Of a DNA stretch of 64,000 bases, positions 52,076 through 60,755 are shown in pieces. The stretch comes from CAZWSX01 sp964636985. Its GTDB lineage: Bacteria; Planctomycetota; Planctomycetia; Pirellulales; Pirellulaceae. The position numbers and the translations under genes were made by a program. The DNA lies in contig CAZWSX010000021.1 in NCBI GenBank assembly GCA_964636985.1, forward strand, positions 62,001-126,000. Reading direction: 5' to 3'. Positions within the stretch are counted from its first letter, which is position 1; the number at the start of each line of letters is the position of its first letter. Under the pieces are notes generated by a model, which did not search any database, was not told where the DNA came from, and was given only the letters and a program-made list of their open reading frames with translations.

Positions 52076-52456
52076 TCGCCTCCGAAAGTAGGACGGACAA
52101 TCCTGTCCGTGCGAAGTGGACTCTGCTTCGCTAAGACGCACCGAACGTAGGTTCGCAGCGCCCCTCTCAACCAAGCCGCAAAGCGGCGCCCCAACCAGAG
52201 CCTAGGGCAGAGCGAGCAACGCGAGCGCCGCCCTAGGTTCGCGTCCAACCAAGGACGAAGCCCTGAAAGGGCGACCCAAACCGTATCGTACGTTTGGTGC
52301 GCCCTTTCAGGGCTCACAAATCATTGAAACTCAAAAACCCCAGGCGTTGCCTGGGGCTCTGGTTGATTCGCCCCGTTGGGGCTGGCAGAGTGATTCGCCG
52401 AGCCATAGGACTTACAATGCTGGCGTCGCGACGCTTGCGCGGTGGGGTCTCGCTGG
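52076..52456. other. intergenic region with R3 half copy and long direct repeat
   Basis: It holds an R3 half copy (GGACGGACAATCCTGTCCGT, 52089) and the left 216-bp repeat (52172-52387). The 70 bp that remain serve as the leader of the next gene. No gene seen. Confidence 0.6.
52172..52387. repeat. long direct repeat, left copy (family R6)
   Basis: About 216 bp, roughly 90 percent identical by eye to 53124-53338 in the same orientation. Inside it is a near-perfect palindrome (52259-52314, AGCCCTGAAAGGGCG... / ...CGCCCTTTCAGGGCT with ACCCAAAC/GTTTGGT) followed by the hairpins CCCCAGGCGTTGCCTGGGG and GCCCCGTTGGGGC. Confidence 0.88.
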
Positions 52457-53188
52457 ATGAATGACAACAGTCCGACGCCCGCAGATTCTCAGAAGCCAAC
52501 TCCGTGGTATCGGCTGCACCTCATCAGTTACCTGGTTTCTTGCGCGGTGGGCGGCGCCTTGCTGCTTTTGAATCTGGGGTGGGCGAAGTTGCCTTGGCCA
52601 GGATGGCCCTGGGTATTCGACAGCAGCGACCGCTTTATGAAAACGGTCGGAAAAGACTATTTCTACGAGTCGATCATTCCATGTGACATCGCCGCATGCG
52701 TGGTGATCATCTTATGCACCGCCGTCGCAACAGAATCGATCTTCCGAAGACCGTGGCGCGTGCAAATGTCGCTCGGAGAAATCTTTGCCGTTGTGTCGAT
52801 CGTTGCCACACTCCTCGCCTTCTGGCAAGTCGACTCGTACATGGCCGACGACGGCTATGTCGAGGAAACCGGACTCTTCTCGGCCTGGGGCTGGGCACCA
52901 CGGAACGATGACTCAACCCTCTACAACCCCATCTTTGGCGGAAAGGCCGGATGGACCCGCGGGCCCGGCCAGCCTCCAGTTCGCTCCGACGTTCACGTGG
53001 AATATCCGGCGGCGCCTTGGTTCATCATCGTGGGCGTGATGATCGGCATCGCATCGCTAGCTCTGTGCGCGCTTTCAATCCTTCAATTGCTCTTCCAAAC
53101 GATCCTCTTCGGCGAGTTCCGCACAAGCCGCAAAGCGGCGCCCCAACCAGAGCCTAGGGCAGAGGGAGCAACGCGAGCGCCGCCCTAG
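52457..53188 (+). CDS. membrane protein whose C-terminus is encoded by a repeat
   Basis: 243 aa from the ATG at 52457 (a GTG at 52442 is an alternative). Four hydrophobic segments are visible (about 22-42, 68-90, 100-122 and 190-217). No family is recognised. The last 21 residues (TSRKAAPQPEPRAEGATRAP-P) and the stop are encoded by the right-hand copy of the long repeat, so the original C-terminus has been replaced or extended by repeat insertion. The long direct repeats flank the gene closely. Function unknown. Confidence 0.65.
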   Translation: MNDNSPTPADSQKPTPWYRLHLISYLVSCAVGGALLLLNLGWAKLPWPGWPWVFDSSDRFMKTVGKDYFYESIIPCDIAACVVIILCTAVATESIFRRPWRVQMSLGEIFAVVSIVATLLAFWQVDSYMADDGYVEETGLFSAWGWAPRNDDSTLYNPIFGGKAGWTRGPGQPPVRSDVHVEYPAAPWFIIVGVMIGIASLALCALSILQLLFQTILFGEFRTSRKAAPQPEPRAEGATRAPP

Positions 53189-53338
53189 GTTCGCATCCAA
53201 CCAAGGACGAAGCCCTGAAAGGGCGACCCAAACCGTATCGTACGTTTGATGCGCCCTTTCAGGGCTTTCAATCCATTTGAAACGCAAAACCCCCGGCGTT
53301 GCCTGGGGCTCTGGTTAGAACGCCCCGTTGGGGCTGGC
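53124..53338. repeat. long direct repeat, right copy (family R6)
   Basis: Second copy of the 216-bp block, beginning inside the upstream gene. It has the same palindrome (AGCCCTGAAAGGGCG...) and the CCCCGGCGTTGCCTGGGG and GCCCCGTTGGGGC hairpins. Confidence 0.88.
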
Positions 53339-53360
53339 CAAGCGTCTCGCGCCAACAAAC

Positions 53361-53912
53361 TCACCGCGCCGCAACCGCGTCACCCGAACCGCTCACCTGG
53401 TTCCAAGGCATCCGCGCGAGCAGCATCCCCATCCCGCAAGTGTCGGTGACGCCCGCGAACACCAGTCCCGCGCCTACAAACGCCGAGATCCCAATCAAAT
53501 ACGGGTGCACAAAATAAGCCAGCGCCACGCCCAGCAGCACCAGCGACCCAGCCGCGATCCGCACTTGCCGCTCGAGCGACATCGCCTTTTGCCCGCGGAC
53601 CACCGGCAGACTGGCCGCGACACAGGCGTTCGTCCCGCCTTCTACATTGACTACGTGGTTGAACCCAGCGGCAAGAAACTTCTCGCAAGCTTGCTTCGAT
53701 CGTCCGCCGCTCTTGCAGACCACATACAAGGGCTCGGTGGAATTCCCGCGGCCTTCCTGAACGGCCTTCGGATCGAGCCGATCAAGCGGCACATTCCGCG
53801 CGAAATCGACATGGACCTCCCGAAACTCAACCGGCGTGCGAACGTCGATCAAATCGACCACCTTGCCACTCTTGCGAAGCGCCAAAAGGTCCTGAGGCGA
53901 AATAGTTTCCAT
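53361..53912 (-). CDS. rhodanese-like protein with membrane tail (YgaP type)
   Basis: 183 aa; AAGGAG before the ATG at 53910-53912. Residues 1-105 form a single rhodanese domain (DLIDVRTPVEFREVHVDFAR, active-site Cys in VVCKSGGRS, GFNHVVNVEGGTNACVAA), followed by a DUF2892-like part with two hydrophobic segments (RIAAGSLVLLGVALAYFV, LIGISAFVGAGLVFAGVTDT). This matches the YgaP architecture, a membrane-bound sulfurtransferase. The late CGMG pair may also carry sulfur. Single gene. Confidence 0.92.
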   Translation of the reverse strand: METISPQDLLALRKSGKVVDLIDVRTPVEFREVHVDFARNVPLDRLDPKAVQEGRGNSTEPLYVVCKSGGRSKQACEKFLAAGFNHVVNVEGGTNACVAASLPVVRGQKAMSLERQVRIAAGSLVLLGVALAYFVHPYLIGISAFVGAGLVFAGVTDTCGMGMLLARMPWNQVSGSGDAVAAR

Positions 53913-54215
53913 CGAATTTGCTCCTTACCGACCACAATCCCTAGCCGCACCAATCGCGTGATTTGTGGGCGCTACTTCTTTTCTTCCTCTCCGTGACCTC
54001 TGCGCCTCTGTGTTTCAACATCCGGAGTTGGAAACACAGAGGCCACGGAGAACACTGAGAGAGCCAGTACTCTTTCCCTTAGATGCAAGATATGTCGACA
54101 CGTTCCGACATGTCAATGAATCCAAGAGCAATGCTAGCAAAAACAAACGGCGGCCGGATTGCTCCGGCCGCCGCGTTAAAACTTCAAGATCGTCTCGCTT
54201 CGACTAGCGCTTTGA
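53913..54215. other. intergenic region with R5 hairpin and terminator
   Basis: An R5 inverted pair (CCTCTGTGTTTC / GAAACACAGAGG, 53988-54050) precedes the terminator at 54138-54173. No gene is seen. Confidence 0.6.
54138..54173 (-). terminator. Rho-independent terminator of the DUF1549/DUF1553 gene
   Basis: On the minus strand, a perfect stem of 10-11 bp CGGCGGCCGG / CCGGCCGCCG with a 4-nt loop, followed by TTTGTTTTTGC, about 45 bp after the stop codon at 54216. Confidence 0.9.
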
Positions 54216-57200
54216 CTAGCGATTGAACAAGAACGCCGGGCTGTTGATCAGCGCCCAGGCCAAATCCTGCACGCCAGTCAATCGTGAGCTCCCCGCTTGG
54301 GCGGCGCTTTGCTGAGCTCGAGTCACGAGCGCTTGGTACTTCGCATCGTTCGCGCGGTAGTGGTTCGTAATCAATTGGCGATCCGCATCGGCTCGCTCAC
54401 CGGCGGGCTTCTTCAAAGCGGCTGTGATGTTCTCAGGCAACATCGTGCCCGTCGCCGGCCGCGGCGAACGCGTCACCGAGATGCGGAACTTGCCGAGGGC
54501 ATGCTTCCCGTCGGCAAACTTTTGCACCAGGTCGATTTGCACAATGTTCTCGCCCGCATCGCCAAAGGGTGCGCGAGTCTCGGTCGTCGCAATGTGGTCG
54601 CGGCCTTCCTGGCCGTTGATGGCCCAACCCGAGCCCTCGTTGTCGTCCACGAGTCCCGCTACATCGTATCCAGGTTGGCTGTACGCCGCCTTCGCGGTCG
54701 CGAACGGAACCGCCGTCACTTTGCTCGGGTCGGCCTTCGGTGCCCACGCGACCTTCATCTCGTTGATCACAAAGTTCCCATGTGGCGTGCGGCCGGGGCC
54801 TTTGCCGCCGAGCGCATCGTCGGCCAGCGCTTCGAGCTTAATGCCGGTGATGCCCGACAAGTTGGTCGTCGCCTTGAGATGATAGATATCCATCGCGAGC
54901 GGCCCGCCGACGAAGACCGACTTGTCGTCGCGCTTCTGGAAGGTCGCACCAGCATCAGACTTCATCTCTTCGAAATCGAGCGGCGTCCACTCGACCGGGC
55001 CACCCACGGCCGCTTCCCATTCGGCTTGCTTGGCATCGAGCGCCTTGGTGTACTCGGCCAATTCGGCCGCATCTTTGCCGGTCGCATCCGCCGCCGCTTG
55101 AGCGGCGTCCTTAAGGGCATCGATCCCCAGTTCCACTTCGTGCTGCGAAGGCTTACGACCCAGGAACCGCAGGAACACTTCTTCGACAACCTTGGTATCG
55201 TCCTGCTCGGTCGACACCAGTTTCGACAAGGCGTTGTTGCCGTCGGAAATCGCATTGGCCACCGTCGGGCCATTGATCAGCTTCATGACCGGGCCAAGCA
55301 CCATGCCACTCGATCGCTCGCACTCGCAAGCGCTTTCGCGAACCGGGCGGCCGAAGTCTTCCAGGAACGGATCAGTCGCACCAGCATCCGGCAGTTCGGC
55401 CGCTCGCAGGCCGACTGATACGCCGCCAATCCGCGGCGTCGAACCGGTCGCCAGGTGAACAGCGTCGAACAACGTTTCGGCAGGCAAGCGCCGCGGCAGT
55501 GCGTGGCTGTAGTTCACCAGGTCGTCGGCGTTCCACTCGTTGGTCTTCACCGACAATTGATACGTCCGCGACTTGCAGATCGTCCGCACCAAATGCTGAA
55601 CGTCGAAACCGTGGCTGACAAAATCGTTGGTCAGCGCGTCGAGCAGTTGCGGGTTGCTCGGCGGGTTGCCGGCGCGGATGTCGTCGATCGGCTCGATCAG
55701 GCCGACGCCCGTCAGGTAGCCCCACATCCGGTTTGCGTAGCTCTTGGCGAAGTACTGGTTGTCCTTCGACGCGATCCACTGCGCCAATTGCTGGCGGCGA
55801 TCGGGCACGTTCGGCGTCACATCGTTGTGGGCGTAAGGGAATTGCGGAGGCGTTTGCTTGCCCGTTCGCAGGTGAGTCTGCTCGCCTGAGCCCGAGTTGT
55901 AAATCACTTCCACCAGCGGCTGGGCTCCTTCGACCGCCGATCCACCGATCCGTTGACCGGCAAAAGCCTGGTCTTCCTTGCGGCCGATCTGAGCAAAGTA
56001 CGCCGCCAGTTGGTAATACTGGTCCTGGGTCCAACGCTCAAACGGATGGTCGTGGCACTTGTTGCAGTTAAAGCGGACCGCCAAGAACAAGTGAGTCGTG
56101 TTCTCCATCAGCGTTTCCGGATCGCGAATCACCTTGAAGTACGCTGCCGGCGGGTTCTCGATCGTCGAACCATTCGCCGTGATCACCTCGCGGGCAAACT
56201 GATCGTATGGCTTGTTCGAAGCGACCGCGTCCTTGATCCAGTCGCGCAGTGCGACCGAGCCTTCTTCACCAAGGAACTTGCGGTTCACTTGGAGCATGTC
56301 GGCCCACTTGTTGGTCCAGTGCTCGATGTAAGCCTTGCTGCCGACCAGTTGGTCGATCAAGGCATCGCGTTTGGCTCTCGATTCGGCCGGGTCAGCCATG
56401 AACGCCTTCACTTCGTCCGATGAGGGCGGAAGCCCGGTCAGGTCGATGTAGACGCGGCGGACGAACTCTTCGTCCGTGCACAGACCGCTCGGCAATACCT
56501 TCACCGACTTGAGCTTCTCTTGCACGAAGCCGTCGATGTAGTTGTTGGTTGGCGTTTCCTTCCAGGCAAAGCTGCTGCGATCGCCCATCACGATGATCGT
56601 GGTGGCGGCGTAGGCCCCTTCATAGCGAACGAGCACCGGAGCTTCACCGCGGCGAAGCGTCGTCATCACGCCGGTCGGTGCGGCTTCGATCACTTCGATG
56701 TTGCCGCTCTCCATGAACGCTTCCCGCGTCACGTCGCGCTGCGAGCCGTCGGCGTAGGTCGCCATCACGACCATCTGTTGCTTCATCCCGATGCGCGGAA
56801 CGATGGGGTCCTTCGGCAAAACATCAATCTTGGTGACGCGCGGCTTCTCGAGATCGAGCTTCACGCCTGCTGCGATCCATGCCTTCATCATTTCGTAAGC
56901 GGGATCGCCCACGTTGGTCCGGGCAGCACCCACGTGAGGCACACCGCCGGTTGCTTTGAGCAAGAATAGGCTTTGTTCAGGAGCCGCGCGGTTGAACCGG
57001 CGAGCGCTGATGTCGTCCGTCAGAGCGCGGTGATCGTACAGCGGATCGTACCCGCGGAGCGACAATTTAAAGCCGTTCTTTCCTTCCTTGGCGCCGTGGC
57101 AAGTCCCTTGGTTGCAGCCCAGCTTCGACAGCACGGGCTGGATGTCTTGCACAAAGCTCGGCTCTCGCGGCACCGTGGTTCCCATCACTTGAACGGGGAC

Positions 57201-57554
57201 GGAGACGCTTTGCCCGCCAATGCTGTAAGTCACTTCGCCGGCGCCGTCTTTCACGGCGCGGATGTTCCCTTCGGGCGTCATCGCGAAGCAATCGCCGACG
57301 GCAACCGCTTGCGCGATCCGCGTCAGGTCGACCGTTTCGCCGCTCGCCAGCTTGCCGTTCACCAGCACCTGGCGGTAGTCGAATTGGTGCTTCAATTCGA
57401 TCTTCGGCGGCATCACCTCCAGCGAGGCGACCACCAACCCCTCGGGCAGTGTCTCCTTGGCAGCATCGGCTGCATTGGCCTGCGTACCCACGGCGCCAAA
57501 TCCCAAGCAAAGCGCCAGGCACATCCACCTACCGGCATCGAGTAACCGTCGCAT
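54216..57554 (-). CDS. Ig-like / planctomycete cytochrome / DUF1549 / DUF1553 exported protein
   Basis: 1112 aa, longer than the homologue at 17795. A signal peptide covers about residues 1-28. A Big2-like beta domain follows (about 30-125), then a cytochrome-like segment with C-x4-C-H (GCNQGTCHGAKEG, about 150), a second Ig-like block, DUF1549 (about 340-560, with CNKCHDH) and DUF1553 (to about 830 and again near the end, LAWALINSPAFLFNR). Between them a region of about 200 residues carries beta-rich PVEWTPLDFEEMKSDAGATF and a sugar-binding-like DIYHLKATTNLSG. It is 97 bp after the WD40-cytochrome gene. No DUF1501 gene is adjacent. Confidence 0.9.
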   Translation of the reverse strand: MRRLLDAGRWMCLALCLGFGAVGTQANAADAAKETLPEGLVVASLEVMPPKIELKHQFDYRQVLVNGKLASGETVDLTRIAQAVAVGDCFAMTPEGNIRAVKDGAGEVTYSIGGQSVSVPVQVMGTTVPREPSFVQDIQPVLSKLGCNQGTCHGAKEGKNGFKLSLRGYDPLYDHRALTDDISARRFNRAAPEQSLFLLKATGGVPHVGAARTNVGDPAYEMMKAWIAAGVKLDLEKPRVTKIDVLPKDPIVPRIGMKQQMVVMATYADGSQRDVTREAFMESGNIEVIEAAPTGVMTTLRRGEAPVLVRYEGAYAATTIIVMGDRSSFAWKETPTNNYIDGFVQEKLKSVKVLPSGLCTDEEFVRRVYIDLTGLPPSSDEVKAFMADPAESRAKRDALIDQLVGSKAYIEHWTNKWADMLQVNRKFLGEEGSVALRDWIKDAVASNKPYDQFAREVITANGSTIENPPAAYFKVIRDPETLMENTTHLFLAVRFNCNKCHDHPFERWTQDQYYQLAAYFAQIGRKEDQAFAGQRIGGSAVEGAQPLVEVIYNSGSGEQTHLRTGKQTPPQFPYAHNDVTPNVPDRRQQLAQWIASKDNQYFAKSYANRMWGYLTGVGLIEPIDDIRAGNPPSNPQLLDALTNDFVSHGFDVQHLVRTICKSRTYQLSVKTNEWNADDLVNYSHALPRRLPAETLFDAVHLATGSTPRIGGVSVGLRAAELPDAGATDPFLEDFGRPVRESACECERSSGMVLGPVMKLINGPTVANAISDGNNALSKLVSTEQDDTKVVEEVFLRFLGRKPSQHEVELGIDALKDAAQAAADATGKDAAELAEYTKALDAKQAEWEAAVGGPVEWTPLDFEEMKSDAGATFQKRDDKSVFVGGPLAMDIYHLKATTNLSGITGIKLEALADDALGGKGPGRTPHGNFVINEMKVAWAPKADPSKVTAVPFATAKAAYSQPGYDVAGLVDDNEGSGWAINGQEGRDHIATTETRAPFGDAGENIVQIDLVQKFADGKHALGKFRISVTRSPRPATGTMLPENITAALKKPAGERADADRQLITNHYRANDAKYQALVTRAQQSAAQAGSSRLTGVQDLAWALINSPAFLFNR

Positions 57555-57651
57555 GAACTTCTCTCCGTATCATCCATCGCCACGCGGTCGTGGCATGTTC
57601 GCAAACTTGATTTGGGGTGAGGGTTAATGACTCTGAGTTGCCTTCGGCGCG

Positions 57652-59103
57652 TTATTTCGCCGCGACCTTGGCCTGAACTTCCACCGAGGGGAGCGTCTTT
57701 TCCAGCGTCCCATCGGCGACCTTGTAGAACCGCAAAACGCCGTCGAACCCAGCGACGGCCAGTGTGTTGCCATCGGGGCTAAAGGCGACGGCATACGCGC
57801 CACCCTCGGGAATTTCCGCGGTGAAAAGGACTTTCGCCCCTTCGACGGCGTAAGCTCGCACGGTCCCTTTGCCATCGCTGCTGCTTGCGGCCGCGATCTT
57901 GTTGCCGTCGCGGCTATAGGCGACAGCGAACACGCGCCCCGGCAACCCTTGGAACTTCGACAGCAAGTTGGCATCGTCGCCAATCTGGCGAGCCGTTGTG
58001 CGGATCATCCGGTACGTCTTGGGTTCGCCATCGGAACCACCCACCAGGAACTCATCCTTGGTCGGATGCTTTTCAACCGTCGCCAAGCCGCCTTTCAGCG
58101 CGCCGGGCGTGATGCTCGTGATGTTGTCGATAAATCGCTGCGTGGCGACTTCGACCAGCTTCATCGACATGTCGCGGCTGACGGTCACCATGTGATCGGA
58201 GTTCGTCGAAAAGGCCGTATCGAGCACCCAATCGCTATGTGCACCATTAAATAAGACTTGCTGTCCCGTCGCCGGATCGATTGCGCGAATCGTATTGTCC
58301 GAGCAGCCAAAGCCCAGCAGCTTGCCGTTGGGCGCCCAACTCACGCCGTACGCCGTATCGAAGCCCGCCGGAACGGCGAGTTCCAGCTTGCGATCGGCCA
58401 CGTTCCAAATCTGGATTTCACCGAAGCGGCCAGGCGAGCCGCCTGCCACCGCGAGCTTGGTACCATCGGGGCTGAAGGCCACCTTCTCGATCCGCTCCGA
58501 CAAGCCGACTAAGCGGCCAGCCAATCCCGAACCATCGGCCTTGTGCAACAGCACTTCGTGATAGCCGCTCACGGCAATCAGCGATCCGTCAGGCGAGTAA
58601 GCAATCGAAGTAATCACCGGCGGAGCGGCGTACTTCGGCGGGTGTTCGTTGTCGTACTGCGGCTTCGACGAGGCTGGCGAATCGTCCTTGGCCCCTTCGG
58701 CAATCCAGCGCGTGATCAGTTCGATCTCGACGTCCTTAAGCGGCTTGTCTTCCTTCCCCTTCGGCATCGCGGCCTTGCCGTCGACCGGTTTGATTTGCGA
58801 CAGCAGATAGCTCTGCTCGGGTTGGCCCGGCACCACCCCAGCCGACCCGCTTTCCCCCTTTTGCAGCATCGATTCGACACTGGTCATCACAAACTCGCCG
58901 CCACGACGAGCCGGTTGATGGCAGCCTTGGCAGTTCGTTTGAAAGATCGGCCGAATCTGCTTGTGGTAACTGACGGGCGTGACCGGAGCCGCATCATCGG
59001 CCACGAGTACGCCACTCGAACTAAACATCGCCAAGCCAGAAAACATGGCCGCGCGCGAGAGTATTGCCGCGCAGGACCAAGGGCTCTTGAAAACACCCAA
59101 CAT
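57652..59103 (-). CDS. planctomycete cytochrome - WD40 repeat exported protein
   Basis: 483 aa from the ATG at 59101-59103; the open frame continues upstream into repeat DNA. A hydrophobic N-terminus (about 8-32) serves as signal. A planctomycete cytochrome domain with one haem motif (CQGCHQP, about 50) is followed by at least six WD40 blades: SIAYSPDGSLIAVSGYHEVL, KVAFSPDGTKLAVAGGSPG, GVSWAPNGKLLGFGCSDNT, DTAFSTNSDHMVTVSRDMSM, AVAYSRDGNKIAAASSSDGK and AVAFSPDGNTLAVAGFDGVL. It leads the operon with the DUF1549/DUF1553 gene. Probably a periplasmic redox scaffold. Confidence 0.9.
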   Translation of the reverse strand: MLGVFKSPWSCAAILSRAAMFSGLAMFSSSGVLVADDAAPVTPVSYHKQIRPIFQTNCQGCHQPARRGGEFVMTSVESMLQKGESGSAGVVPGQPEQSYLLSQIKPVDGKAAMPKGKEDKPLKDVEIELITRWIAEGAKDDSPASSKPQYDNEHPPKYAAPPVITSIAYSPDGSLIAVSGYHEVLLHKADGSGLAGRLVGLSERIEKVAFSPDGTKLAVAGGSPGRFGEIQIWNVADRKLELAVPAGFDTAYGVSWAPNGKLLGFGCSDNTIRAIDPATGQQVLFNGAHSDWVLDTAFSTNSDHMVTVSRDMSMKLVEVATQRFIDNITSITPGALKGGLATVEKHPTKDEFLVGGSDGEPKTYRMIRTTARQIGDDANLLSKFQGLPGRVFAVAYSRDGNKIAAASSSDGKGTVRAYAVEGAKVLFTAEIPEGGAYAVAFSPDGNTLAVAGFDGVLRFYKVADGTLEKTLPSVEVQAKVAAK

Positions 59104-59479
59104 CGATTGGTGCCTCAGACGGGAAGACGCGAGGGGGAGGGAAAAACGAAACGAACGGGCGGCAACGGTAGGGCAAAGCCGCAGCAATAAAAGGGCAGGA
59201 TCGCAAACGGGCTTTGCGACCCCCTTATCATAATCCGTAGGGGCCCTGAGAAGCAAATTCTCTGCCCACCCGGACGGGTGGTTCGAGTTTCGTAGCCGCA
59301 CTCGCCAAGAGTGCGGTCGCCCCGCGAATTGCTTCTTTTCTTCCACCCCAGGGCTGAAGATATGGATCTCACACGAAGTCACAAAGACACAAAGCTTCGT
59401 GCCTTAGTGTCTTCGTGTGAGCATTACGAACCTGCACCACCAGCACGGCGCATCGGAAGGTGAAGCCTCGGCCATGGTC
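59104..59479. other. intergenic region with R1 arm and long hairpin
   Basis: It contains one R1 arm (GTAGCCGCACTCGCCAAGAG-TGCGG, 59292-59316) and a long hairpin (59368-59421). No gene is seen. Confidence 0.55.
59368..59421. repeat. long hairpin related to R5
   Basis: CTCACACGAAG...AGACAC at the left pairs with GTGTCTTCGTGTGAG at the right. Such CACAAAGACACAAAG words resemble the R5 family. Confidence 0.65.
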
Positions 59480-60019
59480 TCACCGCTTTCGACGTCTTTT
59501 TTTGCCAGGCACTGTTTCCGGAGCGGAGGTTCGCCGCCTGTTGGCAAGCAGACGCGGTAGCGACTCGGCCACAGTTGCCACGACCATGACCGCGATACTG
59601 GCAATCCACAACCAGTAACCCACCCCATAACCGGTAATTCGAGAAAAGGTGCCGCTCGTCCCGTTCGGAGACTGACTGCACAACATGAAACTTAAGGACA
59701 ACAGCAATGCCACAATAGCCGGAACCACCGCGAAAGCACGCGTCGACCGGTAGGAGAACATAAACCACGCAGCAATGAGCGCCGGATTCGCCAGCCAGAA
59801 GAACCGGCCGAAGAGCATTCCCATCCAACCCATAAACAAGAGTGCGTAACCAGGTGGCGACTCGCTACCCTCACGATCGACGTAAAACGTATCGTTGACG
59901 AGGCTGACCGCAAGCAAAACGAAACTGACGCCTACAACAAGATCGTAAACGCGACTGATGACTGCAGCGGGCTGAGGCGTTTCGCGCGGCGCTTGATAGG
60001 GATTGTCGTCGCGTGTCAT
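59480..60019 (-). CDS. membrane protein with NPYQAP N-terminus
   Basis: 179 aa. The opening MTRDDNPYQAP is the common start of short planctomycete membrane proteins. Four hydrophobic segments follow (about 28-50, 62-92, 95-118 and 133-152) and a very basic C-terminal tail (KKRRRKR). No family is recognised. It follows the 2-TM protein gene (60065-60685) by 45 bp and may be co-transcribed. Confidence 0.72.
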   Translation of the reverse strand: MTRDDNPYQAPRETPQPAAVISRVYDLVVGVSFVLLAVSLVNDTFYVDREGSESPPGYALLFMGWMGMLFGRFFWLANPALIAAWFMFSYRSTRAFAVVPAIVALLLSLSFMLCSQSPNGTSGTFSRITGYGVGYWLWIASIAVMVVATVAESLPRLLANRRRTSAPETVPGKKRRRKR

Positions 60020-60064
60020 TACATCCCCTCCGGTCCCTCCGTATCTCCGTGGTGAATTCTCTCA

Positions 60065-60685
60065 TCACCCCGCCTTGCTCCCCGCCTCACCCTCCTTCAC
60101 CAGCGCATTGGCAAACCGTTGAAAACTCTCCGCGTAGCGGCTCGCGATGGTGGGCCAATAACCTCGCACGTACACCTTGCTGAAAAAGTGGGCCATGTTC
60201 CGCTGCCACTCGTCCCAGTCTTCGGAATCGAGCAGCCGGTATCGCACGTGGTGCTTGTAGATCTCCTCGTAAATCGTGAACCCCAAGTCGCACAAGTGAT
60301 GGAGCTTGTAGCGATGCTCCATCGGGCCGACTCCTTCAAACGGCTTGTTCAACAGCTCGTACTCCTGGTCGTGCTCGACGATGAACTTGTTGAACGAATC
60401 GAGCCGGGCGTAGAGTTGCCCATCAAGCGTGGCCTGCGTGTTCCGCTGCACCAGCTCCGACTGCTTGCGCAACATATTGAATTGCAGGGCGACAAAGATG
60501 AGCGCGATGGCAGTTCCCAAGCCCCCAATACTGGTGCAAACCCGCTGGACGACTTCCAGCCATCCGGCCACCTGCCTGTGTTCCTCGGCGGCAACAAGCG
60601 GAGTCAACATCAACCCCAGCGCCAGGCCGATCACCACGCCGACCACAAGCAGCACCCAGGAAAACGTGTTCGCATCCCGTTTCAA
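60065..60685 (-). CDS. two-TM membrane protein with cytoplasmic helical domain
   Basis: 206 aa, TTG start with AAGGG at suitable distance. Two hydrophobic segments (WVLLVVGVVIGLALGLML and ICTSIGG-like AIALIFVALQFNM) are followed by a helical soluble part (QFNMLRKQSELVQRNTQATL, DSFNKFIVEHDQEYELLNKP, DWDEWQRNMAHFFSKVYVRG). The general layout resembles DUF4760/DUF6082-type bacterial proteins, whose role is unknown. It precedes the NPYQAP gene. Confidence 0.72.
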   Translation of the reverse strand: MKRDANTFSWVLLVVGVVIGLALGLMLTPLVAAEEHRQVAGWLEVVQRVCTSIGGLGTAIALIFVALQFNMLRKQSELVQRNTQATLDGQLYARLDSFNKFIVEHDQEYELLNKPFEGVGPMEHRYKLHHLCDLGFTIYEEIYKHHVRYRLLDSEDWDEWQRNMAHFFSKVYVRGYWPTIASRYAESFQRFANALVKEGEAGSKAG

Positions 60686-60755
60686 TGTCGATACCCTTCT
60701 GCAAGTTCACTTAAGACGACAATGAGTTGCCTCCCTTCCGCCACAGCCCTCAAGT

